DNA from: Flavobacterium piscisymbiosum
GTDB lineage: Bacteria; Bacteroidota; Bacteroidia; Flavobacteriales; Flavobacteriaceae
Direction of reading: 5' to 3'
Length of the DNA stretch: 64,000 nt
Assembly: GCF_020905295.1 (NCBI RefSeq)
Contig: NZ_JAJJMM010000001.1
Coordinates: forward strand, 248,001-312,000
This document shows positions 9,074-18,054 of this stretch, in pieces (the stretch's first letter is position 1; the number at the start of each line of letters is the position of its first letter). The notes under the pieces were generated by a model. It worked only from the letters and a program-made list of their open reading frames with translations. It was not told the DNA's origin and did no database searches. The position numbers and the translations under genes were made by a program.

Positions 9074-11236
9074 TTACTTTGCTCCCGGAGAACATTTTTC
9101 TTCTATAAATTTCAAGAAAGTATCTACCAAATGTTTGCGGGTACCAGCACCTTCGTAGATAGAATGCGAACGATTTGGATAAATCATTAAATTAAAAACT
9201 TTATCATATTTAATTAATTCATTGATCAAAACCTCTGCATTTTTATAATGCACATTATCATCTCCTGTTCCGTGAATGTACAGCAAATTTCCTTTTAAAT
9301 TCTTTGCATGAGTCACCGGCGAAGCCTGAATATAAGCTGATTCATTTTCATCTGGCAATCCCATATAACGTTCTGTGTATATATTATCATAAAAATGCTG
9401 ATCTGTAACCGCAGCAATCGCTACCCCGGTCTTGTATATTTCGGGATACTGAAACATCAAATTCAAAGTAACAGCTCCACCACCGCTCCATCCGTGAACA
9501 GCAACTCTATCTTTATCGATAAAATTCCATTTCAAAACTTCTTTCGCCGCCATCGCCTGATCACGCGTATTGATAATTCCTATATTTTTATAAATAGATT
9601 TTCTCCATTTTGTTCCTTTAAGAGATGGAGTTCCTCTGTTGTCCATTGCAATCCCGATATATCCTTTTGGAATCAAATGATCTATAAATCCATTAAAATA
9701 CGGCACATCATTCGCGACAGTAGCTACTGGTTCGCCATAAACATAAAAAAACAATGGGTATTTTTTAGATGAATCAAAATCCAGAGGCTTTGCCATTATC
9801 CCATCCATTTCAACACCATCAACGGTGGTTACTTTAAATTTTTCCAAAGAAAATTCACGTGCAGGAGCTGTAAAAACATCATCTTCTTTTGGCAGTATTT
9901 TTTTATGATCTGAAAGCGAAACCAATCTAATATTAGGATTACGGTTGATATTAGAATTGGTGTGTTTTGCATAAGATCCGTCTGTAGAGAATTCATATTT
10001 ATTAGTCCCCTCAAAAGCTTCAGGAGTAAGTCTTTTTGTTTTCTTCGAATTCAAATTCGTTTCATACAAATAGCGTTGTGTTGCATCTGTTGGACTGGCA
10101 ATATAATAGATAGATTTTGTTTTCTCATTATAGGCTTTAAAATAAGCATCAAACTTTCCGGTCGTAATTAGTTCCTTCTTTTTTCCGTCACTACTAATTT
10201 TATAAACATGCATCCATCCATCAGCATCAGAACTCCATAAAAAAGCTTTTCCGTTATCTACAAATTGACATGGAAAACCATCGTATACTCCCGAAGAAAT
10301 ATCGAAAACATCAATCCACTCAGGAGATTTCTCCTGATAAATTAAATTTGCTTTTCCTGATTGAGTGTTACAGTTATAAATAGAAGCTTGGTTTTGATGT
10401 CTGTTAAGCTGAATCACCATTACTTCATTTGCGGCAACCCATTCCATACGAACCAAGTAATTATTATCAGGTTCCCCCGGAATATTAAGCCAATTTGTTT
10501 TTACAGAAGCAACATCAATAACTCCAATCTTCGCAGCCGAAGGTTTTTCTCCCGCTTTAGGATATTCAACAGGAACAACAAACGGATATAAAGCATCCGT
10601 ATTATTAATCATCAAATGAAACTTTGTATCTGTTGCATCAACACGCCAAAAAGCAATACTTTTTCCGTCAGGACTCCAGCGAAATCCATCTCTCGCTGCC
10701 AATTCTTCTTCATAAACCCAATCAAAAGTTCCGTTAATAACCTTATCCGTTCCGTCAGTTGTTAGAGGCGTAATTTTACCTGAAGTTAGATTTTCCAAAT
10801 AAATATTATGTTTTGAAACATATGCAACATTTTCATTATCACTAGAGAACTTTGCAAACATAAGAGACGATTCTTCTAAGGTCACACCAAGTTTTCGTCC
10901 TTTTCCGGTTTTTAAATCAAAGAACCAATAATCTCCTTTTGTATTAGCACGCCATACTTTTTTTGAGTTGGTATAAACCAATATTTTTGTATTATTTTGA
11001 TTCCAGACCAACTCTTCGATGTTTCCATTAAAACCAGCGTCTTTTAATTGTTTAGCAGTTAAAACAGTTGTACTCTGATTTAATTTATCTACATCATAAA
11101 CCAAAATATTCTCAGCTGAATTTACCCAAAATGAATGCGAATTTGGCAGCCATTTTAACTCATTAATGTCAATATCTTTCTGAGCAAATATACCTGAGCA
11201 AACAAAAAGAAGTAATAAAAAATGTTTTTTAATCAT
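9074..11236 (-). CDS. S9 family dipeptidyl-peptidase IV-type peptidase
   Basis: Exported serine exopeptidase that cleaves X-Pro (or similar) dipeptides from peptide N-termini, probably periplasmic. It has a signal peptide (residues 1-18), a DPP-IV beta-propeller with the EELAARDGFRWSPDG segment carrying the double-Glu substrate anchor, and a C-terminal alpha/beta hydrolase. The catalytic triad reads as Ser584 (HGWSGGG), Asp659 (HGTGDDNVH) and His691 (NRSHSIYEG). The loop after the serine is Gly where DPP-IV usually has Tyr-Gly-Gly. Length (720 aa) is normal. No adjacent peptide-uptake genes are seen; it starts about 160 nt downstream of the EEP gene in the - strand direction. Confidence 0.92.
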   Translation of the reverse strand: MIKKHFLLLLFVCSGIFAQKDIDINELKWLPNSHSFWVNSAENILVYDVDKLNQSTTVLTAKQLKDAGFNGNIEELVWNQNNTKILVYTNSKKVWRANTKGDYWFFDLKTGKGRKLGVTLEESSLMFAKFSSDNENVAYVSKHNIYLENLTSGKITPLTTDGTDKVINGTFDWVYEEELAARDGFRWSPDGKSIAFWRVDATDTKFHLMINNTDALYPFVVPVEYPKAGEKPSAAKIGVIDVASVKTNWLNIPGEPDNNYLVRMEWVAANEVMVIQLNRHQNQASIYNCNTQSGKANLIYQEKSPEWIDVFDISSGVYDGFPCQFVDNGKAFLWSSDADGWMHVYKISSDGKKKELITTGKFDAYFKAYNEKTKSIYYIASPTDATQRYLYETNLNSKKTKRLTPEAFEGTNKYEFSTDGSYAKHTNSNINRNPNIRLVSLSDHKKILPKEDDVFTAPAREFSLEKFKVTTVDGVEMDGIMAKPLDFDSSKKYPLFFYVYGEPVATVANDVPYFNGFIDHLIPKGYIGIAMDNRGTPSLKGTKWRKSIYKNIGIINTRDQAMAAKEVLKWNFIDKDRVAVHGWSGGGAVTLNLMFQYPEIYKTGVAIAAVTDQHFYDNIYTERYMGLPDENESAYIQASPVTHAKNLKGNLLYIHGTGDDNVHYKNAEVLINELIKYDKVFNLMIYPNRSHSIYEGAGTRKHLVDTFLKFIEEKCSPGAK

Positions 11237-11299
11237 GATTTAGGTGGTATTTAGTAATTGTTCAATTTCTTTAATCTTTCAGATTATTTTCGTAAACAC

Positions 11300-11383
11300 A
11301 AAGAGCGCAAAGGTTAGAAAAGCAAAGTTCGTAAAGCTTATTAATTAAACTTTAGGAACTCTAAATAAACCTTTGCGCTCTTT
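11300..11383. repeat. Inverted repeat of the GCGCAAAG family
   Basis: Perfect 16-bp arms (11300-11315, AAAGAGCGCAAAGGTT, and 11368-11383) with a smaller GCAAAG-rich hairpin inside. It fills the gap between the EEP and peptidase genes. Related GCAAAG-rich words occur at 22033-22078, 39355-39440, 40497-40530 and 48590-48746. Confidence 0.7.
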
Positions 11384-11397
11384 TATGATTAAAAGCA

Positions 11398-12444
11398 CTA
11401 TTCCATAGAAAGCCTTGCCATTATAGGATAATGATCTGAGTTTTCGAAATCAGGAAAGCTTTCAAAACCTTTTACTTTCATTTTACTATCTGTAAAAATA
11501 TAGTCAATTCGGGCTGGGTAATAACGGAACTTATAAGTCGCGCCAAAGCCCTCTCCTGCTTCTTCAAAAGCATCTTTTTGTTTTCCTTTTATGCTTCGGT
11601 ATACATACGAAAACGGACTATTATTCATATCCCCACAAATAATAAAGGGAGTTTTGCATTTTTTGATATTCTCTTTAAATATTTCTGCCTGCTCTTGTTG
11701 CTGTCTGAATCCTTTACTTATTCGGGTATAAATAAGCTGTGACTTTTCCTGATTTACATTATCTATATTATTCGAAATATTAGTGACATCAGGCGAAATC
11801 TTAATCGATTGCAAGTGCATATTATACACACGAATAACATCTTTACCACGCTTTATATCAGCATAAATGACATTATTATCCGAATTAGGAAAAATAATAT
11901 TCCCTTCGAATATAATAGGAAACTTAGAAAAAATGGCCTGTCCGGTTTTAATCTGATTTCCATCTATAAAAATATAACGATGAGGATATACTTTTAAGTC
12001 GATATGAGCAGAATTGGAGTATTCCTGAATACAGAGAATGTCCGGATCTTTTTCATCTATAAAAGCTTTAATATTTGACGGAATATCATCCCGGTCCAGC
12101 CATTTAAAAACATTAAAAAGACGCACATTATAACTCATAATAGAGAAGTCTTTTTCGTCTTTGACATATTCCTTGGCTGAGAATTTATAAAACTTGCTGA
12201 TAAAGGTAATTCCGGTCAATAAAACCAAACCGGACAAAATAAGGCGTTTTTTAAACTGAATTGCCCAATAAATAAAGAACAACCCATTCAATACAAAAAA
12301 AACCGGCATAAAGAGTGTAAGCACCGATAGAAGAGGAAAACTTCTAGGTGCCAGAAAAGGTAAAATATAAATACTAAATGTCACTACAGTCAGTACTATA
12401 TTCAAAAAGAACATTATTTTATTAAACCACGAAAGGTTTTTCAT
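11398..12444 (-). CDS. Endonuclease/exonuclease/phosphatase family protein, membrane-anchored
   Basis: Metal-dependent phosphoesterase fold of the EEP superfamily behind three N-terminal transmembrane helices (about residues 10-100). Conserved blocks are IMSYNVRLFN (about 104), a catalytic Glu in DPDILCIQEYS, GDMNNSPFS (Asp/Asn pair, about 270) and the C-terminal SDHYPIMARL (Asp-His). Substrate is unknown: DNase, sphingomyelinase-like and phosphoinositide phosphatase activities all occur in this superfamily. At 348 aa the layout matches common Bacteroidota members. It is separated by 18 nt from the upstream rhomboid gene, so it is likely the last gene of the mutL-rhomboid transcript. Confidence 0.9.
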   Translation of the reverse strand: MKNLSWFNKIMFFLNIVLTVVTFSIYILPFLAPRSFPLLSVLTLFMPVFFVLNGLFFIYWAIQFKKRLILSGLVLLTGITFISKFYKFSAKEYVKDEKDFSIMSYNVRLFNVFKWLDRDDIPSNIKAFIDEKDPDILCIQEYSNSAHIDLKVYPHRYIFIDGNQIKTGQAIFSKFPIIFEGNIIFPNSDNNVIYADIKRGKDVIRVYNMHLQSIKISPDVTNISNNIDNVNQEKSQLIYTRISKGFRQQQEQAEIFKENIKKCKTPFIICGDMNNSPFSYVYRSIKGKQKDAFEEAGEGFGATYKFRYYPARIDYIFTDSKMKVKGFESFPDFENSDHYPIMARLSME

Positions 12445-12462
12445 ATTTTCTTGCTAAAAGGA

Positions 12463-13326
12463 TTATTTTCCAGCTTTAAATAAAAACTCTTTTTCTTCTT
12501 TTGTCAAACAATCATAACCAGACTGGCTAATCTTGTCCAAAATTTCATCAATTTGTTGTTGCGTTTTATCTTTCGTAACAATCCTTGACGTCACTTTTTC
12601 TGTAGGTTTTTGGTAATTTTTATGAACTTTTTTGAAAGGGGTCGAAGGGGATTTTTTGAATAGATTCGCAAAAAAATCTAATGTTCTGGACACTATTTTA
12701 CTTAAATCTATTCCGTTTTGAAGCAATTTAATGAAGACAAATCCAAAAATTGCTCCGGCTAAATGCGAAATATGTCCGCCGGTATTCTCTAATCGGAACT
12801 GCATTAAATCCAAAACTAAAATTACAGCTGTAATGTGCCAAAGCTTAACGTTTCCAAAAAACATTAAACGCACACCCATCAAAGGCTGATAGGTAGTTAC
12901 CGCAACCAGGATTGCCATAATAGCTGCCGAAGCACCAACAATAGAACCTGCTACGTTCGAAAAATAAAAACTTAGCGCAAAAACAACTCCAGAGAAAATT
13001 GCACCCAAAATGTACAAACCTAAATATTGTTTTTGAGTAAAAAAGGTCAGGAACAAATTACTGGCAAAATTTAAAACCATCATATTGAACAATAAATGCC
13101 AAAACGATGCATGAAAAAAAGCATAGGTTAAGAATGCCCAGGGTTTAAACAAAAACACATTTGGATCTGATGATAAAGCCAGCCAATCCGGATAAGCAAA
13201 ACCGCCTCCTGAATATTGATAAAAAAACACTAAAGCGATCATAAAACAAGCAACGTTCCAGTAAATAACACGCATTGCTATACCACCTAATTTATACTGT
13301 AATTTTAAATCATCAAGAATATTCAT
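12463..13326 (-). CDS. Rhomboid family intramembrane serine protease (first of a tandem pair)
   Basis: Integral membrane protease with about six transmembrane helices. The catalytic dyad is visible as Ser133 in GASAAI and His188 in HISHLAG; the HxxxN motif of helix 2 is His77-x3-Asn81. A cytoplasmic C-terminal tail of about 70 residues is lysine-rich and ends in a segment (IDEILDKISQSGYDCLTKEE) that I recall from other Bacteroidota rhomboids. It lies 41 nt downstream of a second rhomboid gene. The sequences differ clearly, so they are old paralogues, not a recent duplication. Substrates unknown. Confidence 0.92.
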   Translation of the reverse strand: MNILDDLKLQYKLGGIAMRVIYWNVACFMIALVFFYQYSGGGFAYPDWLALSSDPNVFLFKPWAFLTYAFFHASFWHLLFNMMVLNFASNLFLTFFTQKQYLGLYILGAIFSGVVFALSFYFSNVAGSIVGASAAIMAILVAVTTYQPLMGVRLMFFGNVKLWHITAVILVLDLMQFRLENTGGHISHLAGAIFGFVFIKLLQNGIDLSKIVSRTLDFFANLFKKSPSTPFKKVHKNYQKPTEKVTSRIVTKDKTQQQIDEILDKISQSGYDCLTKEEKEFLFKAGK

Positions 13327-13367
13327 AAAAGCTTCTTTTGGTTTTTATTCTATATTAAAGTTAAAAA

Positions 13368-14117
13368 TTAATTCCAACGATTATTGTTAAACTGATTTTT
13401 TTTCCAGTACCACATAATTAAAAAACCAAACAAAGCACCTCCAATATGCGCATAATGCGCAACTCCATCTGCAACTCCTAAGAAAGAATTTCCTAAAATT
13501 CCGAAGAAACCATCGTATAAAAGCATGTAAACCGGTACAAAATATTTCGCTTTAATTGGAATTGGTATAAACATAATTCCCAATTCAGCATTAGGAAACA
13601 TAAAGGTAAAGGCAACCAATAATCCATAAATAGCTCCGGAAGCTCCGACAACAGTTCCAAAATAAGCTTCAGTAAAATGCTTAAACTCAGAAACAGTCAA
13701 TATTTGCTGCCATCTTGTATCTATTTTTCCTTGGTCTAGCAATTGCAAAATTTGTACTTTATTATACCCACTAGCTAATAATGTATTCAATGCATCCTGA
13801 TAAAAATAATAATTTACAGCATAATTTATTAAAGCCGCTCCTAATCCGCAAGAGATGTAAAAAAACAAGAATTTTTTACCGCCCCAAAAATGCTCCAGTG
13901 TTGATCCAAAAGAATATAACGCAAACATATTAAAAGCAATATGCATCACACTACCATGCATAAACATGTGTGTGATAGGCTGCCAAAATTTAAATCCTGG
14001 ATTTTCAGGAAAGAAAAGAGCAAAATATACTTGTGCAGCGGGAACTAAATTGCAGCCAATAAAAAAGATAATATTGATTATCAATAATTGTTTTACTACG
14101 GGAGTCATTTTCATCAT
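13368..14117 (-). CDS. Rhomboid family intramembrane serine protease (second of a tandem pair)
   Basis: Six-helix rhomboid protease of 249 aa. The dyad is Ser160 (GASGAIYG) and His224 (HYAHIGG), and the helix-2 motif is His59-x3-Asn63. A soluble insertion of about 45 residues (about 107-152) sits between membrane segments. It has no long C-terminal tail, unlike its neighbour. The start codon overlaps the mutL stop as ATGA, so the gene is translationally coupled to mutL. Linkage of rhomboids to mutL is probably positional; a repair role is not suggested by the sequence. Confidence 0.93.
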   Translation of the reverse strand: MMKMTPVVKQLLIINIIFFIGCNLVPAAQVYFALFFPENPGFKFWQPITHMFMHGSVMHIAFNMFALYSFGSTLEHFWGGKKFLFFYISCGLGAALINYAVNYYFYQDALNTLLASGYNKVQILQLLDQGKIDTRWQQILTVSEFKHFTEAYFGTVVGASGAIYGLLVAFTFMFPNAELGIMFIPIPIKAKYFVPVYMLLYDGFFGILGNSFLGVADGVAHYAHIGGALFGFLIMWYWKKNQFNNNRWN

Positions 14118-16042
14118 AAGGCAAACTTTTTATCTATATCTTCCACACGCATGGTAATGAAAGTAGGTTTTTGAAAAGGTGAAATATTTGGATCTTTACA
14201 GGCAAACAAACCGTTTACCAGATTATCTTGTTCTTTTTCGGTTAAGTAAGATCCTGTTTTAACCGCTAAACTTTTGGCCATAGATTTGGCAATTGTATCA
14301 TTCTGGCTATAACTGCTTGCCGGGATTCCGTCTTGTAAATCGCTCAATAATTGTTCAATTACAAGAGAAACTTCACTTTCGGTAATATTTACCGGAATTC
14401 CCGAAATCACAATATGATCGGTCTGCGCTTGGTCAAAAACAAAACCGGTTGTTTCTAATGAAGGTTTTAATTCTTCGATTAATGTCATTTCATCAGAAGA
14501 ATAAAACAAATTCAGCGGAAACAACAATTGCTGACTCGAAGCCTGATTTACGGTCATATTGAGCAAAAATTGTTCGTATAAAATACGTTGATGCGCACGT
14601 TGCTGATCAACGATTACCATTCCGGATTTTATAGGCGAAACAATATATTTTTTATGAATTTGATACGTCCCCTGACTTGCCTGCTCAATTTCATTATCAT
14701 TGAACAAGGACGAAGTTACTTCTTCATTTTCGAATGTAAAAGGTGAGCTCTCTATTGTATCGGTTTCCAGACCTACATACAAACTTTCCCACGTTGCCGT
14801 TGGTTCGACTCTTTTATTATATCCTGAATATGAATTTGATCCTGAACCAGATCCGGATCCGGATCCTGAACTAAAACTGGAACCGGAACTTGAACCCGAA
14901 CCCGATTTAGCATAATGCTGATTGGTTTTATCATCTGTAAACGGATTAAAAGTTCCGTCTACCTGAATTGTTGGCGTTTCTGCCTCTAAATCTTTATAAT
15001 GATACGGCGTATCTAGATTAGCATCACGATCAAAATCAAGAACAGGCGCAACATTAAATTGCCCTAAACTATGCTTGATCGAAGCTCTTAAAATAGCATA
15101 CAAAGCTTGCTCATCATCGAACTTAATTTCTGTTTTAGTAGGATGAATGTTGATATCGATCGTATTTGGCGGAACTTGTAAAAACAAGAAATAACTTGGC
15201 TGTGAACCATCTTTCAAAAGTCCGTCATAAGCAGCCATTACCGCATGATGCAAATAACCGCTTTTTATAAAACGATCGTTTACAAAAAAGAACTGTTCTC
15301 CCCTGCTTTTCTTGGCAAATTCAGGTTTGCAAACAAATCCCTGAACATTGATAATTTCTGTATCTTCGTTAACCGGAACCAATTTTTCATTGGTTTTACC
15401 TGACATAATTCCTACGATACGCTGGCGATAACCTGCAGCAGGCAAATTATACATTTCGCTTCCGTTATGATAAAATGTAAAATGAATATTAGGATGTGCC
15501 AAAGCTACACGCTGAAACTCATCCATAACATGACGAAATTCAACTATATCAGATTTTAAAAAATTGCGTCGGGCAGGAATATTAAAAAATAAATTTTTAA
15601 CAGCAAACGAAGTTCCTTTTGGTAAAACAGCCACTTCCTGCGAAACAAATTTACTTCCTTCTATCACAATATGCGTTCCCAGTTCGTCCTGATCTTGTTT
15701 GGTTTTCATTTCCATGTGCGCGATTGCCGCAATAGAAGCCAATGCTTCTCCACGAAAACCTTTTGTGCATAAGGAAAATAAATCTTCTGCCTGACGGATT
15801 TTAGAAGTGGCATGACGCTCAAAACACAAACGCGCATCAGTCACACTCATTCCTGAACCATTATCAATTACCTGAACTAATGATTTTCCGGCATCTTTAA
15901 TAATCAACTTAATGTCGGTTGCTTTAGCATCAACAGCATTTTCTAACAGCTCTTTTACGACTGAAGCAGGTCTTTGAACCACTTCTCCAGCGGCAATTTG
16001 GTTAGCAACGTGATCAGGAAGTAATTGAATGATACTCGACAT
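14114..16042 (-). CDS. mutL: DNA mismatch repair protein MutL
   Basis: Mismatch-repair GHKL ATPase linking MutS recognition to strand processing. The N-terminal domain shows ELLENAVDA (Glu34 base, Asn35), DNGSGM (about 60-65) and FRGEALASI (97-105). A Gly/Ser-only linker occupies residues 380-407. In the C-terminal domain the endonuclease signature DQHAxxExxxxE is altered to DQQRAHQRILYE (479-490), and the later CPHGRP-like block reads SPFQKPT, so metal-dependent nicking activity is doubtful. Length 642 aa. It overlaps the downstream rhomboid gene by 4 nt. A -7 like box (TAAATTTG, - strand) lies at 16094-16101. Confidence 0.95.
   Translation of the reverse strand: MSSIIQLLPDHVANQIAAGEVVQRPASVVKELLENAVDAKATDIKLIIKDAGKSLVQVIDNGSGMSVTDARLCFERHATSKIRQAEDLFSLCTKGFRGEALASIAAIAHMEMKTKQDQDELGTHIVIEGSKFVSQEVAVLPKGTSFAVKNLFFNIPARRNFLKSDIVEFRHVMDEFQRVALAHPNIHFTFYHNGSEMYNLPAAGYRQRIVGIMSGKTNEKLVPVNEDTEIINVQGFVCKPEFAKKSRGEQFFFVNDRFIKSGYLHHAVMAAYDGLLKDGSQPSYFLFLQVPPNTIDINIHPTKTEIKFDDEQALYAILRASIKHSLGQFNVAPVLDFDRDANLDTPYHYKDLEAETPTIQVDGTFNPFTDDKTNQHYAKSGSGSSSGSSFSSGSGSGSGSGSNSYSGYNKRVEPTATWESLYVGLETDTIESSPFTFENEEVTSSLFNDNEIEQASQGTYQIHKKYIVSPIKSGMVIVDQQRAHQRILYEQFLLNMTVNQASSQQLLFPLNLFYSSDEMTLIEELKPSLETTGFVFDQAQTDHIVISGIPVNITESEVSLVIEQLLSDLQDGIPASSYSQNDTIAKSMAKSLAVKTGSYLTEKEQDNLVNGLFACKDPNISPFQKPTFITMRVEDIDKKFAL
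14836..14912. repeat. Short tandem repeat encoding the MutL Gly/Ser linker
   Basis: Degenerate 6-bp repeats (GATCCG/GAACCG-type units on the + strand) encode a run of alternating Gly and Ser in MutL. Such arrays can change length by slippage without breaking the frame as long as units are multiples of three. Confidence 0.7.
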
Positions 16043-16148
16043 TAAGAAAAAATAATTAAAAAGTTAAGGTTAAAATTTTCGAACCAAGAAGCACAAATTT
16101 AATGAATTTCTCTTGGCTTTTAGAATAAGTGCTGTCATAAAAAAAACA

Positions 16149-16183
16149 AAAAACCTGTACTATTTTACACAGTACAGGTTTTT
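16149..16183 (-). terminator. Intrinsic terminator after ribH
   Basis: Eleven-bp perfect stem (AAACCTGTACT / AGTACAGGTTT) with a 9-nt loop, flanked on the - strand side by a T-rich run. It is placed just past the ribH stop and before mutL. Confidence 0.8.
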
Positions 16184-16206
16184 AATATTTTAGAAGAAAA
16201 ATATTG

Positions 16207-16779
16207 CTATTCTTTCTCGATTTTTATCGGTGTTTCTTCTATCTGAATTGCTCCTGAAGACAATAACGGCTGATTAAATGGATGCGACATCGAAGCTTGC
16301 TGGCGGATATAAGCCATTTTGATTGCAGCAATTGCAGCTTCAGTACCTTTGTTTCCGTGAATTCCTCCACTTCTATCGATTGACTGCTGCATATTGTTGT
16401 CTGTTAAAACGCAAAAAATAACCGGAATATCAGTTTGAACATTCAAATCTTTAATTCCCTGCGTTACGCCTTCGCATACAAAATCAAAATGTTTCGTTTG
16501 TCCCTGGATTACACATCCAATTACAATAACTGCATCTACATTTTGCGTCTGCAACATTTTTTTCGCACCATAAATCAACTCAAAACTTCCTGGAACATTC
16601 CATCGGATAATTTGTTGAGCCGGAACTTCATTATCGATTAATGCTTCAAAAGCACCATTATAAAGCCCTTCGGTTATAGTTTCATTCCACTCAGAAACAA
16701 CAATCCCAAATCGAAAATCTTTCGCATTTGGGATCGTGTTTTTATCGTATTCTGATAAATTTTTATTTTCGGTAGCCAT
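16207..16779 (-). CDS. ribH: 6,7-dimethyl-8-ribityllumazine synthase
   Basis: Penultimate enzyme of riboflavin synthesis, condensing the ribityl-aminopyrimidine with dihydroxybutanone phosphate in an icosahedral or pentameric shell. Family blocks are VVSEWNETITEGLYNGA (about 28-44), VPGSFEL (about 65-71), GCVIQGQTKHFDFV (about 88-101) with the conserved His, and NKGTEAA near 144-150. A C-terminal extension of about 28 residues ends in an acidic/lysine tail; the total of 190 aa is longer than the usual 155-160. It follows the TPR gene at 76 nt and ends in a strong terminator. Confidence 0.95.
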   Translation of the reverse strand: MATENKNLSEYDKNTIPNAKDFRFGIVVSEWNETITEGLYNGAFEALIDNEVPAQQIIRWNVPGSFELIYGAKKMLQTQNVDAVIVIGCVIQGQTKHFDFVCEGVTQGIKDLNVQTDIPVIFCVLTDNNMQQSIDRSGGIHGNKGTEAAIAAIKMAYIRQQASMSHPFNQPLLSSGAIQIEETPIKIEKE

Positions 16780-16855
16780 CTTTGATATTTAGATTTTTAT
16801 TTCAGATTGCTAAAATACAAATCTTAAATCTAAAATCTGAACTCTACAATAATAT

Positions 16856-17641
16856 TTATTGCGCTAATCCAATCAATACATCTACAGAAGCTGCTTCTGG
16901 AGTTGCATCATAGTTTTCTTTAATATCTGTTAAATATTTCAAAGCATCTTCTTTTTGACCTAAAGCCAAAGCCGTTTTACCAGCTTTTAATAAGAAACGA
17001 GGCGTTGTAAAATCGTTTTTGTTAGATTCAGCTGCTTTTACATAATAGTCTAAAGCTTCTTTTTGTTGATTTTTTTGAGAATAAGCATCTCCAATTCCAC
17101 CAATTGCCAAAGCATTAACGATAGCTTCTTTAGATTTAAAGTTACCTAAATATTTAATAGCGTCATCAAATTTACCTGTATTCAAATATGCCATACCAGC
17201 ATAATAGTTCGCTAAATTTCCAGCATCAGTTCCAGAATATTCTTCAGCAATTTTCACGAATCCAAATTTACCTTCAGAACCATTCAAAGCCAATTTATAT
17301 AATGAATCGCTAGCTACACCATTAGTCGCTTTATCAAAATTTTGTTGAGCAACAAACATTTCGCTTGCAGCTTCGTCTTGCTTAGGAGCTTCGATGAATT
17401 TTTGGTAAGCCAAATATCCAATAGTAGCCACTGCAATACCGGCAACTAAACCAATAATGATTTTTTGATTTTTAGCAACCCAATCCTCAGTTCTTGAAGC
17501 AGTTTCATCTAATTTTGAAAAAACCTCAGCAGTTTTGCTGTTTTTCCCATCAAGAATTACTTGTTGTTCTTCATTCACAACCTCCTCTTTAACTTCCTTT
17601 TCCTTTGGTGCTTTATATCCTCTTTTATTGTAAGTAGCCAT
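16856..17641 (-). CDS. YfgM-like tetratricopeptide repeat membrane protein
   Basis: Single-pass inner-membrane protein of 261 aa. It has a lysine/glutamate-rich cytoplasmic N-terminus (1-58), one transmembrane helix (about 60-80, IIIGLVAGIAVATIGYLAY) and a periplasmic tetratricopeptide region (about 95-255). This layout is that of YfgM, an ancillary SecYEG-linked chaperone in E. coli; the same role here is inferred. A -7 box (TATTTTTG, - strand) lies at 17664-17671, 23 nt before the start. ribH lies downstream and may be co-transcribed. Confidence 0.82.
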   Translation of the reverse strand: MATYNKRGYKAPKEKEVKEEVVNEEQQVILDGKNSKTAEVFSKLDETASRTEDWVAKNQKIIIGLVAGIAVATIGYLAYQKFIEAPKQDEAASEMFVAQQNFDKATNGVASDSLYKLALNGSEGKFGFVKIAEEYSGTDAGNLANYYAGMAYLNTGKFDDAIKYLGNFKSKEAIVNALAIGGIGDAYSQKNQQKEALDYYVKAAESNKNDFTTPRFLLKAGKTALALGQKEDALKYLTDIKENYDATPEAASVDVLIGLAQ

Positions 17642-17663
17642 TTAAAATTAATTTAGTGAACGG

Positions 17664-17671
17664 CAAAAATA
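17664..17671 (-). promoter_or_regulatory. -7 promoter element for the TPR gene
   Basis: Exact match on the - strand to TAnnTTTG, the Bacteroidota housekeeping -7 consensus. No TTG at normal spacing upstream. Confidence 0.4.
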
Positions 17672-18054
17672 AAATTTTTATTGAAACTAACGTAAAAAAA
17701 AGCAAATTTATATCTATTTAAAAAAAATAATTCACTAAACAGCTAATTCTTTCACTTTAATCCCGAAATAATTCATCCTAAAATCCCCTAAAAGCCTAAC
17801 TATTTGGATCTTTTTAGCCATTTGCATCTGACTATTTTCTACTTAACAAAAGTTTCCAATACCATCAAAAGTAATTTTTAACCACAGATTTCACAGATTG
17901 TAACAGATTACGCTTTTATTCAATTAAATTTGCAGAACAAAATCCTTTTTAATCTTTTATCCCGATAGTTATCCGGAGCTGTAGAAAAAACCTAATCTGC
18001 AGGAGAAGTCATAAATAGGAAATGCCAACTTTTATCATTACAGTTTCGAAAAAA
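17672..18054. other. Intergenic region upstream of recF with repeat debris
   Basis: No gene is visible. The region holds an ACCACAGATTTCACAGATT-type repeat at 17880-17910, a word family I recall as frequent in Flavobacterium gaps, and a -7 like box TAAATTTG at 17925-17932 with a TTG 24 nt upstream (17898). A fragment ATCCCGATAGTTATCCGGA is at about 17959-17977. Confidence 0.5.

Noticed and set aside
9395..9772. 125-codon + strand frame opposite the DPP-IV-type peptidase
   Set aside because: Antisense to the catalytic domain, no ribosome-binding context and no recognisable protein features.
14700..14915. 71-codon + strand frame rich in Pro-Asp/Glu
   Set aside because: It is the antisense of the Gly/Ser repeat in mutL; the acidic Pro pattern follows from the repeat, not from a gene.
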